A stretch of DNA of 64,000 nucleotides from Eucommia ulmoides (GCA_016647705.1 CM028338.1:18993577-19057576), one strand, 5' to 3'. Positions 1 through 12,580 are shown, counted from the stretch's first letter. The notes: generated by a model from the sequence alone, not told the origin. Numbers and translations are program-made.

Positions 1-2142
1 AGCTAAACCAGCTCTGATACCAATTGTTGGTCCAGTGGAATACCCAAGAGGGGGTGAATTAGGTATTTAAAAATTTATCAGAATAAAACTTCAATAAATT
101 AAATAATTAATTTTAATCCTAAATTAATTATTATCTTTATAACACAGCGGAATAAATTAATCAACTAGGTGCACACCAAACAGCAAAAATAAACAAAGTA
201 AATATTGCAGCACACCAAGATATATCCTGGTTCACCAAGCTACTCTTGACTAGTCTAATCCTCCGAGCCCCACGAAGATTCGCACCCACTAATTCTCAAG
301 ATCCCTTTTAAAGGTAGGAACTAAACCCTCACACCGATTCTTTTACAGGCTCAGAATCAACCTTTACAATATTGTTTTCCCAGGCTAAGGAAGAACCTCT
401 ACTTTTTACAAGTTAAAGAATAACATAATTCTTTTTAATACTAAGGTTAAAGAATCAAAACCTCATCAAACACTCCAAATATCCTTTTTTTCGGTAAGGA
501 TTGAACCGTTACAAATTTCACTCAAAAATCACAATTCTATCCAGGAAGAATCACGACCTTAATCTCTTTACAGGAAGAGACTGAAACCCGACTACCCCTG
601 ATTAAATACCCCCAACAGTATTTAACCCGTCACACTACTCACCAATACAAATTGATAAGCAGAAAATTTCATTTGGAGCTTCTACCATCCAGATAAATAA
701 TAACTCAATTAATACCCCAACTAGTGATAAAAAAAATATGAGATAGAAAAAATTTGATTTTAAACAAGATATGGGTAGTAAATTTGAGCACGTAATCTGA
801 TTCAAGAAATTATTTGTAAAATATTTTTCTTCAATAAAAATCAAAAAAAAATTCTAAGATCAATTTCCAAAAGATAAACAAGTAATACAATAATATAATA
901 TAATTGGAAAGATCTCACCCAGAATCCATAGAAAGAATAAATAGATTGATGTAACTTCAAATCCGGTAGCAGCAAAGATTAATCGGAATTGATTCTCATG
1001 ATAACTCTTAGAATAGCTCACAAACTTTTAGAAAGATAACTCTTAGAAAAGCTCGCTCTTATGATATGATATGATTTATCTTCCTTTATGATATAAGAAA
1101 TTCGTAGGTCTATTTAAGAGATAATGAAAACAGTCTTCTAACGGCTAGTTCACATGTGTCATGACAATTAATAGCACTTATAGACCCCTTATATCATAAT
1201 GACTTTATTTTGGTGCAATTTACTTAATAACAGCTTTCAAATATTTCAATTAAATCCTCCAAATATTTTCCAAACTCAATTAGATAAAATAGAAATAATT
1301 TTACGTACCAATTTGAGAAACATTAAAAATTAATGAACCAAATCAATAGGATTTATATTTCAGGTGAAGCATATTATAAATATAAAAATATCCCCCAAAA
1401 TCTCTCTCAAATCCTAACTAAAAATGGTTACTTTTGGATATAATCTCGGAATAAACAGTTTCCTGAAATAGCATGTCTAGTCGACCGACCAGTCGACTGG
1501 TAGATTCAGGTTGTAGCCAAGGGCGTTCATCGGTTGACCTGTCTGTCGACTTGTAGATTTAGAGAGATCGTTTTGCCTTCAACGGTCGACCTACCTGTCG
1601 ACTTGTAGATTCAAAGAGTTCAGCTTCTCTTGGTCGGTCGACCTACCTGTCGACTCATAGATACAGAGACTTCATGTTGATTGGTCTGGTTGACTCACCA
1701 GTCGACTGATGTCTTCTGGATCTCTGTTTTGAACTCGTTTTTAACTTATTCTCTTTTACGTTTTCGCCCCTTTAACCATTTTCTTTTCTAAATAAGCTCC
1801 ATTAATCTTCTTATATTCCATTTTAGTTATTTAAAATTATTTCTTTTCAAATCGCATATTGGAGCAAATAATTTCATTTAATCAAAATACACATAAATAA
1901 TAAATATTTTTTGTGTTGTGTGTGTCTTCCTAATTGGGATATTAAGAGTTGTCATTTACCTGGGTTGTTTTTCCTAATTTCTTCAAACTCTTAATTCTTC
2001 AATATCTTCAACATCATTATTTAGCATCCATTTAATTTGCATCTTCATCACTGGAATTTTAAATCACTGAAACACTCAATTGAAATATTACTTCCACCAA
2101 AACATCAACACTTAATTGTTCATCAAAATATTAGGATCAACA
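1..2142 (-). mobile_element. 5' LTR and primer site of a minus-strand LTR retroelement cut by the window edge
   Basis: Read on the minus strand, a long terminal repeat runs from 2142 to 25. It begins TGTTGATCC and ends GGACCAACA, so its tips are TG...CA with imperfect inverted ends. Directly after it (24 to 1) comes ATTGGTATCAGAGCTGG, a typical plant primer-binding site matching the 3' end of initiator methionine tRNA. The body of the element therefore lies left of the window. The LTR is about 2.1 kb. No coding part is visible, so the lineage is open; Ty1/Copia is my guess from the LTR end and primer site. The other LTR is outside the window, so age and target duplication cannot be judged. 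Confidence 0.75.
1481..1708. repeat. Five-unit array of paired GTCGAC words inside the LTR
   Basis: Five units start near 1481, 1531, 1582, 1634 and 1686, a spacing of about 50 bp. Each holds two close GTCGAC-type words in inverted relation, for example GGTCGACCTACCTGTCGAC, usually followed by a TTGTAGATTCA-like tail. GTCGAC is itself a palindrome, so each unit can fold into a short hairpin. It sits 430-660 bp from the LTR start (U3 side). Confidence 0.8.
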
Positions 2143-2558
2143 ACTATGATTTTGGTTTAAACTTGTGTATATTGCTTGTACATAACATAATCAGGTAGAT
2201 AACACACTTTAATTTTATGTACATAACACATAAAACACTTAAACAACCAAACAAACACTTGATTTTTGTTATATTAACCAAACCATGTTCAAATCATACA
2301 AAATCATTCCAAACATCTCAAGAATACTCAAGAACATTCAAAAACATCAAAACGTCCGAGAACATGTGAAGATTTAAACAAAACTTCTATCACACCATGA
2401 GTTGTGCATAGTCTCTACGATCCTCTCAAGAACATTACACCGACTCTTTACTAACTGTTAATACTAACCATACAACCACTAATAACAGGATTTACTTTCC
2501 GCTAAATGTCAAGATCACACCCAGGTTGGCTTGTGGACTAGCACCTGTATATATATAT
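2143..2558. other. AT-rich spacer with no recognised feature
   Basis: AT-rich sequence with several runs of TACATAACA and ACATTCAAGAA-like words, ending in a short (TA)n run at about 2548-2563. I see no gene or element structure. Confidence 0.4.
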
Positions 2559-2563
2559 ATATA

Positions 2564-3961
2564 TGGTAGCGGAATATTACGTCGCTACTTTCACCGCAAG
2601 TGTACGGGTCAAGTTTTTGTATAATGGGAAGAGTAGGGTTGTCGTATCCACGGGGATTGGATTAAATTGTCATTGAGTACCGCAATTGTCATAACCTAAC
2701 TTTATCTAGGCGATTCAAATTTAGAGTTTTTTTGTTTTATAAATAATATACTAAACTAATTAACTAATTAAACTAAAATACTATAATACTAATATGACGT
2801 TTAAGAGAATATATTGTCTAGGGATTAACTTCTTTCACTTAATCGTGTTTGATTCAATCTAGTATACATTAATGGTATTCAAATCTATTTAACAATCTAG
2901 GTATTGAAAACTCACTCACTACCTCTCCCGAGTGTAAAGTGAATGAATATGTGATTTCACATCAATACCGAAGTCCCCCTCTAGCGTCTATACGACACTT
3001 GGTCACATGAGTCTTGCCCCAACCTCACGGACTACACACTTTCTAATACCCTCCTGGTAATTAGATCATCGCGTTGTGTTTAAACCCTATTCCGAATCCA
3101 GTGTTACCTCTCCCAAGTGTCAAATCTCGTATTCTCAAACCAATCATCATACCATAACAAGAATGTAATAATTGTAATAAAACGGTAAACACAATCGAAT
3201 ATGGATAAAAAACCGATAACGAAATAAAGATCAAACAAACAACGTTTTTATAAACAAATCGCTCCCTAAATAATATATGCTTAGTTATACATGGCCATAA
3301 CCAAATATACAACAACAAATAAGCTAAACATGATCAAATACCAAAAAGGGTTCAAGAAATAAAGAGAGAAACAAAGGAAAAAAATCGTTATCTGAAGAAT
3401 GGACGGATCCACATTCACTAAAACCACTCTGATCTTGTTCTCTCTTCTTGGAATTGTGTTCTCTCCCCTTGGTATAGTCTTGGAGCTCTCATGAACACCC
3501 CAAAAACATGCTTGGTATGTTGGGAAAAGAGGGAAGATATAAGGGATCCAAAATATCCTAGAAAATATCCCAAAATATCAACAAAATCTGGTGTCAGACA
3601 GCTGCAGTGGTGGGAATCACCGCTGCAGCGATGGAAAGTCAGTAGGGTCACTGACAGATGACCACTGCAGTTGTGGTCAGGTAGAAAGGTTTCTATTCGA
3701 TTGACCATTGTAGCGGTGGTTTCACCGCTGCAGCGGTGAAGTTGTAGTCCTGAACTTGTCTTTTTGCATGTTTTTCCACCGTTCTTCCACCGACGTTCCA
3801 TCGATTTACTCGTTTATTGACCGTTTTTATCCCTTTTTGTCCCAAACACCTAATTTATAACAAAACAAATAAAAACATATTAACACATATTAAAACACTA
3901 TAATAACACTCGAAAACTACCAAAATCGGCTTGGAAAAATATAAACAAATTCCACCAATCA
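2564..3961 (-). mobile_element. Solo LTR (family shared with 43673-45199)
   Basis: The segment begins TGGTAGCGG, ends CACCAATCA, and is flanked on both sides by ATATA (2559-2563 and 3962-3966), a 5-bp target duplication typical of LTR elements. At 1398 bp with no coding sequence it fits a solo LTR. It shares many blocks with the segment at 43673-45199: the CGCAAGTGTACGGG start region, GTACCGCAATTG, CACCTCTCCCGAGTGT-like and GAAGTCCCCCT words. The target sits in a TA run, so the ATATA match alone is weak; the TG...CA tips and the second copy carry the call. The minus orientation is inferred by analogy with the other copy. Confidence 0.7.
3595..3745. repeat. Array of inverted CACCGCTGCAGCGGTG-type words
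   Basis: At least five variants of a CTGCAG-centred palindrome, for example CACCGCTGCAGCGGTG and GACCACTGCAGTTGTGGTC, occur in pairs over 150 bp, 216-366 bp from the minus-strand start of the LTR. The layout matches the array at 44787-45022 in the sister copy, but the word is different. Confidence 0.8.
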
Positions 3962-3973
3962 ATATACAAATAC

Positions 3974-3981
3974 ATACACAT

Positions 3982-4045
<64 letters not shown>

Positions 4046-4108
4046 ATATGTATATATGTATATGTATGTATATGTATATATGTATATGTATGTATACTTA
4101 TATACTAC
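3974..4108. repeat. Compound microsatellite (CA/TA/TATG)
   Basis: ACATACACATACA runs into a long (TA)n stretch, then TATATGTATATATG and TATGTATG units. Reading frames through it are low-complexity artefacts. Confidence 0.95.
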
Positions 4109-4109
4109 A

Positions 4110-5380
4110 TCGATAGACCCTTGTGGCTAAGAACTCGGGATAAAAGGAGGGCCTCTATTCGTTTGGGGATATGTGTGATACTTCTTTAGAAACCTTCATG
4201 TTTCCTTAGTTATAAGTAGGACTAGCATAAATATATGGTATTTCTTTTCCTTTTTCAACTAACAACTCACACACTAATACTAAACTAACCAAAACAAAAC
4301 AGTTTGTTTAAGGTTTTCTTGAGAAAATCAAAGAGTGTTACGTGCATATCATGTTGTGATTTAGGTTATTCACAACCTAAAAATGATTAATAATAAACCT
4401 AATTAAGGTTGTGATTCAGGTTGTTCATAACTTTAAAAACTGTTAATAATAACTTACTAAGGTTGTGATTCAGGTTGTTCACGACCAAAACTAACTAATA
4501 ATCAACTAAAATTAACTAAATCAAACCAACCTTTAACTAAAACCAACCCAACTTGCCAGTTTTCAACTTAACTAGAATGAATTATATTTGACCTAATCTT
4601 TGGTAACCTCCCAAAGTACATAGGCAACCCATAAAGGTTCAGTCATGCCTTTAATATCATAAATCATATCCTTTAACCTAACATAGAGGAACTACGTAAA
4701 GACCTGATTCTTATTCAAGATACGTAGGCGACCCACGTGTTGGTTTAGTAGCATATCCAAACAATTTAGTCTTAATTTGCATTTCATTTAGTATAGCTTA
4801 CATATTTACATATCTGTATATATATAAACTGTTATTGGGTGTCGCTGACTAGTAGTAGCTATAGTATTTACCTACTTTCCATTAAATCACATAAAAATGC
4901 ATAAAAAGAAAAAAAACTTTAAAAAGGGAGAATTGCTTTGTTTAAGTAAATCAAAGAAAACTACTTGGATAGTTTTAATAGTAAATATCTATTTAGACTC
5001 AGGTACCATCTTCGATCAGGTGTCTTAGGGTGTCTAACACCTTCCCCGAGCATAACCGACTTCAAAACTTAAAGAATATCTCTGGTACATAGACCTACGG
5101 AAAGTAAAACACTAGCCTTTTCAAAGGAAAAATTAATTTCTAAAATCTTGGTGACCTAGCACACCATTTAACCCTATGCTAGGTGGTGACTCCGTTTTTA
5201 ACATAAATCTCGACCCAAGAGGTTTTTCGAAATCAATTCCTAGAAAAAACTTTGAAAAACCAGTTTCAAAATAAACGGGTTTGGACGACTTAGAGAGGAA
5301 GGAATGAAACTTGTTTTCATCCTCTTCCCGATTCTATACTTCTTTCGCTATCAAAATCTGGGGTGCGTCAAAGGTCACTC
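4110..5380 (+). mobile_element. Plus-strand LTR piece, inverted relative of 7297-10193
   Basis: Blocks here recur in reverse complement in the LTR at 7297-10193: 4130-4235 (GGGATAAAAGGAGGGCC to AAGTAGGACTAGCATA) matches about 8395-8500, and 4990-5210 (GGTGTCTAACACCTTCC to GGTGGTGACTCC) matches about 7450-7660. The LTR seems to end at GGGTGCGTCA (5370), followed by a damaged primer-site-like GGTCACTCT. The left end is lost in the microsatellite. No coding sequence. I take it as a broken LTR-element fossil, possibly Tat/Ogre-like because of the primer-site type. Confidence 0.55.
4345..4500 (+). repeat. About three tandem units with GTTGTGATTCAGGTTGTTCAC
   Basis: A unit of about 70 bp is repeated near 4350, 4407 and 4464. 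Each has a GGTTGTGATTCAGGTTGTTC core, able to form a weak hairpin, followed by an AACTAATAATAA-like tail. It lies within the LTR piece. Confidence 0.7.
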
Positions 5381-5383
5381 TAA

Positions 5384-6379
5384 GGTTGTGTTTTGGTAGA
5401 GGATTTATAGGAGGAATTTGATTTGAGTAGAGGATTTTGAAATCCTCTTTTAGAAAATACTTTGTTTGGATGTTGAGGGAATGGATTTGTAAAATCCCTT
5501 GAAGTCTCAAATGAAGGATTTGCAAACACTTTTGAAACAGGTGGAATTTTACAAATCCTTTGGTCGTCCTTTGGTCGTTCTTCTGCTTCGTTCTTCTCAT
5601 AGCCCTTCGCGTTCTTCGCAGATGACCACTGTCCATCACAAATGACCACTCGTTTGTCGTCCGTCTTCTTGGTCCGCCGTCATCCTCTTCTTCGTTGCCG
5701 TTTTCGATCTAGGGTTCGTTGTCTTCTTCATCTCCATCGCCAATCAAGGGTTTGTCGTCTTTGATCATCGATGTATGGCTTCGTCGATCTCTGGTTTTCA
5801 TTTTCTTCTTCGTTTACTGCGATTTGTTCGCCTCCGGCGTCATCTTCTTCTTCTCCGATTTGTTCTTGTCCGTTGTTATTTCGCAGAAATCGATTTCAAA
5901 AACAAAATCGATTGCTCTTCAACATGGAATCGATTTCGAAAACAAAATCGTGATGTACTGAATCAGAGCAGGAAGGCAGGGTTAGTCAAGGGGACGAAAT
6001 CGAAATCAATTGTTCTTCAACATGGAAATCGATTTCAGAAACGAAATTGAACCCATATTAGGGTTTCGATTTCTACTTCCATTTGAGTTTTGATTTCTAC
6101 TTCGATTTAGGGTTTGGTATGGCGATGGTGATGGGTTGCGTCTATGTTGTCTTTTGTGTTGTGTTCTGTTCTTGTTCGTCTTTGTTCTATTTTTGTTCCC
6201 ATTTTGTTCTGTTTTATTCCATAATTTGTTGTTGAAATTACATATTGAAATACTTCAGCTCAAACAATTATCCAAATAAGGGATTTGTAAAATGAAGGGA
6301 TTTCAAAATCCAGGATTTTGAAATCCCTGCATTTCACAAATCCCTTGGATTTATCAAATCCCTTACCCCAAACTTAACC
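5384..6379. mobile_element. Tourist-like (PIF/Harbinger) element, 996 bp
   Basis: Ends are inverted: GGTTGTGTTTTGG at the left, and the complement of the right end reads GGTTAAGTTTGGGG; similarity continues inward through GGATTT-rich sequence. The flanks carry TAA (5381-5383 and 6380-6382), the 3-bp TWA duplication of PIF/Harbinger elements. No transposase is present. The interior (5560-6110) has a GC-richer stretch with repeated AAATCGATTTCGAAAAC-like words and could include captured host sequence. It landed just after the end of the plus-strand LTR. Confidence 0.8.
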
Positions 6380-6382
6380 TAA

Positions 6383-7296
6383 GTTATAAAGAGTTTTTGC
6401 ACGAAGCATTGCATAAGTAAAATATGGATTTTCATTCTTCTCCTGCAGCTTGTTCACTAGTCCAATTTTGAAAAAAAAATTGACTTAGAACATGCTTACA
6501 AAACATGAGATAGAACGGGAATTCCTATGTTGTCAATTATGCCATTTATTATTCCTAGAAATTTCCTTCTACAAATCCAGAACAACAAACGTATAAACAA
6601 ATGTACATAAGTTAAAAGAAAAATCTTTCTCTCTAAAATAGTGTCCTAATGCAAAAGAGGTTGTTGGATATCATTCTATCCTAGGTCCACTACATGAGAT
6701 TTATGGATTTTCTACTAATGTATCCTAGAGATTTTTGGCTCCTAGGTCTTCAAACTTCCGGCGTCTTTCCCGGGGGAACATCTGTCATTGGTTAGTGATC
6801 TAAGTGAGACGAGTTTTGAAGTCGGATCCCTGCGAATATACCACACGGCCTTACTTCTACTAACTCCGCTTTCTAAATCCTACAGGATTTCGAGCCTTAG
6901 ATCGGCGTGATAAAATCACACGACTTCAACCTCTACTGCCAGCCTCCTAATGAGGTCCACAACTTTAGATTTTTCTCGTGATATGCAAATACAATGTGGT
7001 GCTCACATCGTGGAGAGAACTCACATAAAATAATATACGAAAATATAAAAATAGTAAAGTAAATGCAGAAAAGTAAAGACAAAAAATAAATACAGGAAAC
7101 ATGTAGGATATAAAGCAGAAACATGCAAGGTGTAAAACAAGGAATAAATGCAAACACATGCATATGCATACTAATTAAAAATATAATTTATTAATTTTAA
7201 AGACTGAAGACATTTCTGGAACTTTGTTTGAACGTGAAGACAAATTTAAACTCTATCTAGGCTTGACCTTCAAAGATCCTCAGCGGAGTCACTAGT
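6383..7296. other. Leader sequence between two facing LTRs
   Basis: No open gene. At 7275-7291 the minus strand reads TGACTCCGCTGAGGATC, the primer-site type known from Tat/Ogre Ty3 elements, directly after the minus-strand LTR end. The region is probably untranslated leader from one or both inverted elements. Confidence 0.45.
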
Positions 7297-8519
7297 TGAT
7301 GCACCTTGGATTTTGGAAAAAATGAGACAGAGAGAAAATAGGAAAACACAATTTGGTTTCCTCCCTCTCAAAATCCGTAAAATCCGTTCATTTTAGAAAA
7401 AATAGTTTTAGGGGTTTTTTTAGATGTCAGTTTTAAAAACGTTCTTTAGGCAGAGATTTGTTTGAAAATGGAGTCACCACTAGTATTGAGTTAAATGGTG
7501 TGCTAGGTCACTGGGATTTTAAAAAATCATTTTATTTTAAAAATGGCCCAAATTTTGACTCGAAAAAACAGTTGGTCTTAACCAAATATTTCTTTAAAAT
7601 TCAGGGGTCAGTTATGCTAGAGGAAGGTGTTAGGTACTCTAAGACACTCGTTTGAAGATAGTACATAAGTTAAAACAAATCTTTAGGTTCAAACTAGTCC
7701 AAGTAATTTTCTTCGATTTTGATTAACACACTAATTCCCATTTTAAATATTTGTGTTGTCTTTTTATGTATATTTTATGTAAGAAAAATAAGAAAAAAAA
7801 ACAGTTAAGAAAAAGTAGCAATAGATAAAACAAATTAATACCAAAAAAAAAAATATGTCATACTTTTAGACTGCCTATTGATTATGGAAGAATCGACAAA
7901 TTTGGCCCCCGCGAGGTTTATTTTTTAGTTAAGAATGTTTTGACAAAAGAATTGTGTTTTTTAAAAGAAAAGAAAAAAAAAAGTAAATAAATTTAAGAGA
8001 ACATTTTTATTGGAAAGTGAAAAACTATGTTTTAAGTAAAGAAAACCTAAGAAAAACAAGTAAAAGTTTTATTATAAAGCAAAGTATATAAAAATATTTA
8101 TTTATGAAAATAATTTAGAATGAACAAATGTTTATTTTTTAAGAGTAAAACACAAAGTCTTTTTTATGTAGAAAGTTGCCCAGGTAAAATTCTTTTTTTT
8201 TTTTCTTTTTTTTTTTATATTTTTTTTCTTTTTTGTTTGTTTAAGAAAAAATAAGAACAAAACATGATACTAATGGTATGTGATATGCACATTTGATTCT
8301 TGTCAAAAACACTCTGACCAAACTTACTTGCTTAGACAAGTTTAATGTTATTGTTTACTTTTGTTAGTAAAAAAGAATATATATATATATATATAAAGTG
8401 ACAGTCCTACTTGTAACTAAGAAGGAGAAAATGTTTCTGAAGAAGACACACATTTATCCTTGGAAGGGATAAAGGGTCTCTATTTATTCCGCCTTTTAAC
8501 CACAAAAGTCTAAACATAG

Positions 8520-8700
8520 TAATATATAGGATGTCAGTCCATGATTTGAGATGTAGGGTCAGTCCATGATCTAGGCTTATATATATAGGGATATCAATCC
8601 ATGATCTGAGATATAAGGTCAGTCCTTGATCTAGGCTTATATATATAGAGAGACCAGTCTATGACCTGAGACGTAGGGCCAGGCCATGATCTAGGCTAGC
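8520..8700. repeat. Tandem repeat, about 60 bp x 3, inside the LTR
   Basis: The phrase GGTCAGTCCATGATCTAGG plus a CTTATATATATAG-type run and a second ATCAATCCATGATCTGAG half repeats three times with differences. Confidence 0.8.
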
Positions 8701-9287
8701 GTGGAAAGGCGTAAAGCGAGAAAAGTAAATAGTTAGTAGTCCATAATCAGTCGGTTTATTTTAGATTTTTTGAGTTTGATTTCTTGTGTTTCTGGACAAA
8801 AGACAAAGATGTTATACACACAAAAAGTTCGTGTCATTCTTGACACAAAACAAAGACAATATGTACAAAACCAAATACAAAAAGAAAATATGTACAAACA
8901 ACCAAAAGAAAACAAACGAACAAACTAAAGAGAGGTATAAGGAAATTTACCTAACCTAGGGGAGTAATCTTTCCCTAAGTAATATTACCTTATTCTCCTT
9001 CTTTCTCTTCTTTTTCTTCTTTGCTTGGTTGTTCTTGAGAGAGTTCTTGAACTCTTTGTAAAAGATTGTCAAGATCACCTTTTTGAGTGATTTTTGGAAG
9101 ATTTTTGGGGTGTATGAAAGGTGAAAAAACTCAGGAAGCAAGGAAACCCGAGAGTGTTTTTCGAGTTTAGAGAGAAAAAAAAGTTTAAGATCAGTGTATG
9201 AAAACGGATTGCCTTTTATAGGTAAAGGCATGCCTATGTAGGCTTACCCAGTCTGCATTTAGTGGCCATTTAATGACCACTAAATGC

Positions 9288-9360
9288 TTGAATGCTATTT
9301 ATACTATTGAATAATGAGAGGCTACTATTTATACTATTGAATTATGAGAGGCTACTAATC
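9288..9360. repeat. Direct duplication of about 34 bp
   Basis: TATTTATACTATTGAATAAT followed by GAGAGGCTAC occurs twice back to back with one or two differences. Confidence 0.75.
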
Positions 9361-10193
9361 TATGCTAGGTAATGATGATATTTTCTAATGATGAGATTTT
9401 TTTAAACAAAATATTTTCATAAGATTTCCTAATTAATGCATGACATTAATGATCTCATTAAAGGCTATTAAATGCTCTTGATTGATAGGGGGCTTCTAAG
9501 CAAGGTTAGGCATGATGATATTCTATAGCTAATTATGATATTCTATGGAGAAAATCCTCCATAAGATCCTTTTTTAATGCTTAACATTAAATGCATATCT
9601 TTCTTGGGAAGCTCCCAATTTGGCTAAGGGCACTCCTCTAGAAGACTTACATGCTTCATCTTAGGTTTAGAGGGTGTGCTCTTAGTAAAATTGGTGTTTC
9701 GGGCACCCATTTACCTAATCAAGGTTTTATTACTTGATTTTGGAAATTAAAAATTAAACATGAAATTAAACCAAAATATTTTTTGTCGTCAATTTGACAA
9801 AACTGGGGAAAATAAAAGTTTCAGGGGTCAATACATCAAATAATTGTAATTGGTGAAATTTCTTCAAATTAAAGGGTAGAAACTAAATTAAACATATTAA
9901 AAGTGATATCCATAGAAAATCACTTTTAATTTTTTCATTTTAGTCCCCATTAACTTTTAAAAAAATTCAATTTGACTCGAAACTTTTGTTTATACTGAAG
10001 TTCGATCAAATTAACGATTTTTATGGTTTTTCTTGTTTTTTTTATTTTTTATTCTTTTGTAGTATCAAAATGTAGTCTAAGACGGAACTTCGTTCCCTCC
10101 AAACCTCGATTTAAATTTTGTCAGAATTTGCACTTTAGACCCGATACTTTTTCAAAACTAAACCGAGCGGAATAAAATATGGTGTCTATAACA

Positions 10194-10844
10194 GGGCTAG
10201 CTCAACCCGACCTGAAAAACTTGAAGCGTGGTTGGGCTTGGGCTTGACCCCATCGGGCTTTGTCTAGTCAATGGGCTAGGTCGATCATGAATTGGGAGAA
10301 CCTAAGCCCTCAATAGACCGACATATCTTCAAGTACTCAGCTTCGAGCTTGAAACCTGCATTTTAAGCTCTTTTTTTTCTAAGACTCATTTTCAGTTGTC
10401 AGTAGTAAGTTATGTTTGTCATTTTTAAATTTAAAATATTTCTTTTTCTTTTTTCAAAGATATTTCTCTTTAATTAAATTTATTTTAAACTTTAAAGTTA
10501 TATCTTTTACTTCAAGAATTTATTACGCTTTTTACATTATTAACTTAAAAATAAATTAAATTACTTTACCTAATAAAATTAATGTAAGATTTAATTTTTG
10601 ACTCTATTAAAATTTATTTATAATTTAAAAAATTAAATAGGTATTTTATTTAAAATTTTAGACTTCACAAAAGTAAATTGAGAATTAAATATTGATATTT
10701 TTATTAATAGTAAAACAATTACATTACTGTATTAAAATTCACTAAGTAATAATTAGTAAAAGTTGGTAAAGATATGTATTACTATAAAATATATACATCA
10801 CTACTAGGTTGATACACGCGCGCACACACATACACATATATATA
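10194..10844. other. Left arm of a possible hAT-like repeat rich in GGGCTTGGGCTT words
   Basis: Starts GGGCTAGCTCAACCCGACC and carries repeated GGGCTT/AGCCC words; similar words recur at 12350-12560 (ATCGGGCTGGACTAAAGCC, CCATGGGCTTCGGAC). The two arms may be ends of one element interrupted by the TIR element at 10845-12314. A (CA)n(TA)n run lies near 10820-10844. Target duplication not resolved. Confidence 0.35.
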
Positions 10845-12314
10845 GAGAGAGAGAAAGAGAGAGTTTATACTATTTACTTCCCCTCTCATTTTGCACAAAA
10901 CCACACACCTTTCCCGCCATCTGAAAAATATCAGTCACCCCATTTGACCAATGTTTTTGAATAAAAAAACATAAATATCCTTCTTTTTTTCCAAAAATAT
11001 ATTTTTTAAACTTTTTACTTTTAAAAAATTCACAACACCCATTTTTTACTCCTATTTTTATCTCACTCTCCCCTCATTAGCGCCAACAGGACAATATAGA
11101 ACCACTCAACACCACTACCATGGAACTAATTGAATCGAGAAAACCAATTGCCATTTTCCACTTCCGCCTCATCCACCTTCACGAGATGATCACAACCACC
11201 CACCATCACATCCTCCAATGGCCACCACCATTAAAACCCACTAGGGGAGGAGGACAACGGTGAGGAGGAGGAAGATGATGATGATGAAGAAGAAAATCAG
11301 GGAGAGGCTTTACCACCAGTACTGGAGGTCACCAAAACCCCAGTGTTACTAAGAAATCAGGTACGACGAAAGCTCCATCGAAGCCCCATTCTCCATCCTC
11401 CTCTGATGAATTCGAACCTGATGTAAATATCCCGCCACTTGGACATTCCGGCGACAAAATTATCGAACCAGTAACCTCGAATTGAGGAGAATTAAATGGT
11501 CGACGTATTCGTGGAATGGAAAAGAACATTGTGTGGATAGTGCTAATGTTTGGGTATAACTTCAAAAGGTTTTACAGAATAGAAGATGCAGTGAGAGACA
11601 AACGGCGAAGCAAAACAACATGAACCATTTTTTCTTTCTGGATTTTTCAAATGAAAGATAAGGGAGCACAGTCCCAGATCTATGCTTCGGCGTACAGATC
11701 GATGCCGATCTGTGCACCAGAGCACAAATCCGAAAATACAAAGAAAGAGAAACGACAGATATGTGCTCCGGCGCATAGATCTGCGCCGATGTAGAGAGAA
11801 AAATAGGTTATGTTGTTGACTCCGCTGCCGATGTAGAAAGAGAGAGAGAAATAGGCATTGTTGTTGCCTCCGCCGCGGGCGACGGATAAAATGGAAGAGG
11901 TTAGGTGGATGAGAAGGTCGGAGGTGGCGGTGAGGGCTAGGGTTTTCTTCAGGGAGAATAGGGCTTTGGAGGGTTTTGGGTTTGGTGGAAGAGATGATGA
12001 AGAGAAGAGAGAGGGAGGACATGATGGCCCATACATGTGAGAGATGGTGGTTTCCATGAAAATGTATTTATCTATTTTAATTTTTAAAACTTAAAAGGAT
12101 TATTTATTTATTTTAATTTTTAATTATTTAATTATTTTGAAATAGTTAAAGGTAAAATTGCCAATACAATAAAAATTTATTAATTTTTTATCTAAAAAGG
12201 AGGTAAGTGGTCTTTGACTAAAATAATAGGGAAGTTGACTGGTATTTATAAATTAATAGAGAAAGTATCTGGTTTATAGTAAAATGACAGCGGATGTGAG
12301 TGGTATAAACTCTC
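10845..12314. mobile_element. TIR element of uncertain class, possibly Mutator-like with captured sequence
   Basis: The left end GAGAGTTTATACTATTTACTT and the complement of the right end GAGAGTTTATACCACTCAC are imperfect inverted repeats that continue for about 45 bp (CTCATTTTGCACAAAACCA against GTCATTTTACTATAAACCA). The flanks are GA- and TA-rich, so a duplication (perhaps TATATATA) cannot be proved. No transposase is visible. Inside, 11090-12060 is less AT-rich and partly open on both strands, with a GGAGGAGGAAGATGATGATG stretch. This could be a captured gene fragment, but I recognise no protein. Confidence 0.5.
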
Positions 12315-12580
12315 TATATATATTATATTAATTTTAAATTCACCGAATTTGTATTCAAGCTTTTGGACTGGAGGTTTCGGATAGCCCAAATGTCAGGTTT
12401 CAGATCAAATTTCTCAAAAATATACAAAGTTCAAGCCCAATATGAAGTCCTATGGGCTTGGACTTAGTGAATCTAATTTGAGGATCGGGCTGGACTAAAG
12501 CCGACGGGGTTTCGGGTAGTCCATGGGCTTCGGACTTTTTGGAGAAGTCTACTCTCAATCCAAACGGACCCTATGTAACG
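12315..12580. other. Right arm of the GGGCTT-rich repeat
   Basis: Contains GGGCTTGGACTTAGTG, ATCGGGCTGGAC and GGGTAGTCCATGGGCTTCGG, mirroring words at 10194-10340. No gene seen. It ends just upstream of the presumed invertase promoter. Confidence 0.35.

Larger units (their letters stand above)
7297..10193 (-). mobile_element. Minus-strand 5' LTR, about 2.9 kb, Tat/Ogre-like
   Basis: Read on minus it begins TGTTATAGACACC (10193) and ends GGTGCATCA (7297), followed after five bases by the primer site TGACTCCGCTGAGG. These are standard marks of a 5' LTR whose body would extend leftward. That body is missing: after about 0.9 kb comes the Tourist-like element and then an inverted LTR piece. The family call rests only on primer-site type and the LTR start. 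No coding sequence lies inside. Confidence 0.65.

Noticed and set aside
3418-3801. 127-codon frame on minus in the solo LTR
   Set aside because: It runs through the inverted CTGCAG array and is absent from the sister LTR; composition is His/Ser-rich repeat translation.
3931-4116. 61-codon frame
   Set aside because: Pure translation of the TA/TG microsatellite (YIYIYI).
6933-7169. 78-codon hydrophobic frame on minus
   Set aside because: AT-rich leader sequence of an LTR element; composition typical of chance frames (Phe, Tyr, Cys).
11543-12057. Overlapping frames of 159 and 125 codons on minus
   Set aside because: Low-complexity Ser/Arg/Pro composition, no recognisable domain; kept only as possible captured sequence.
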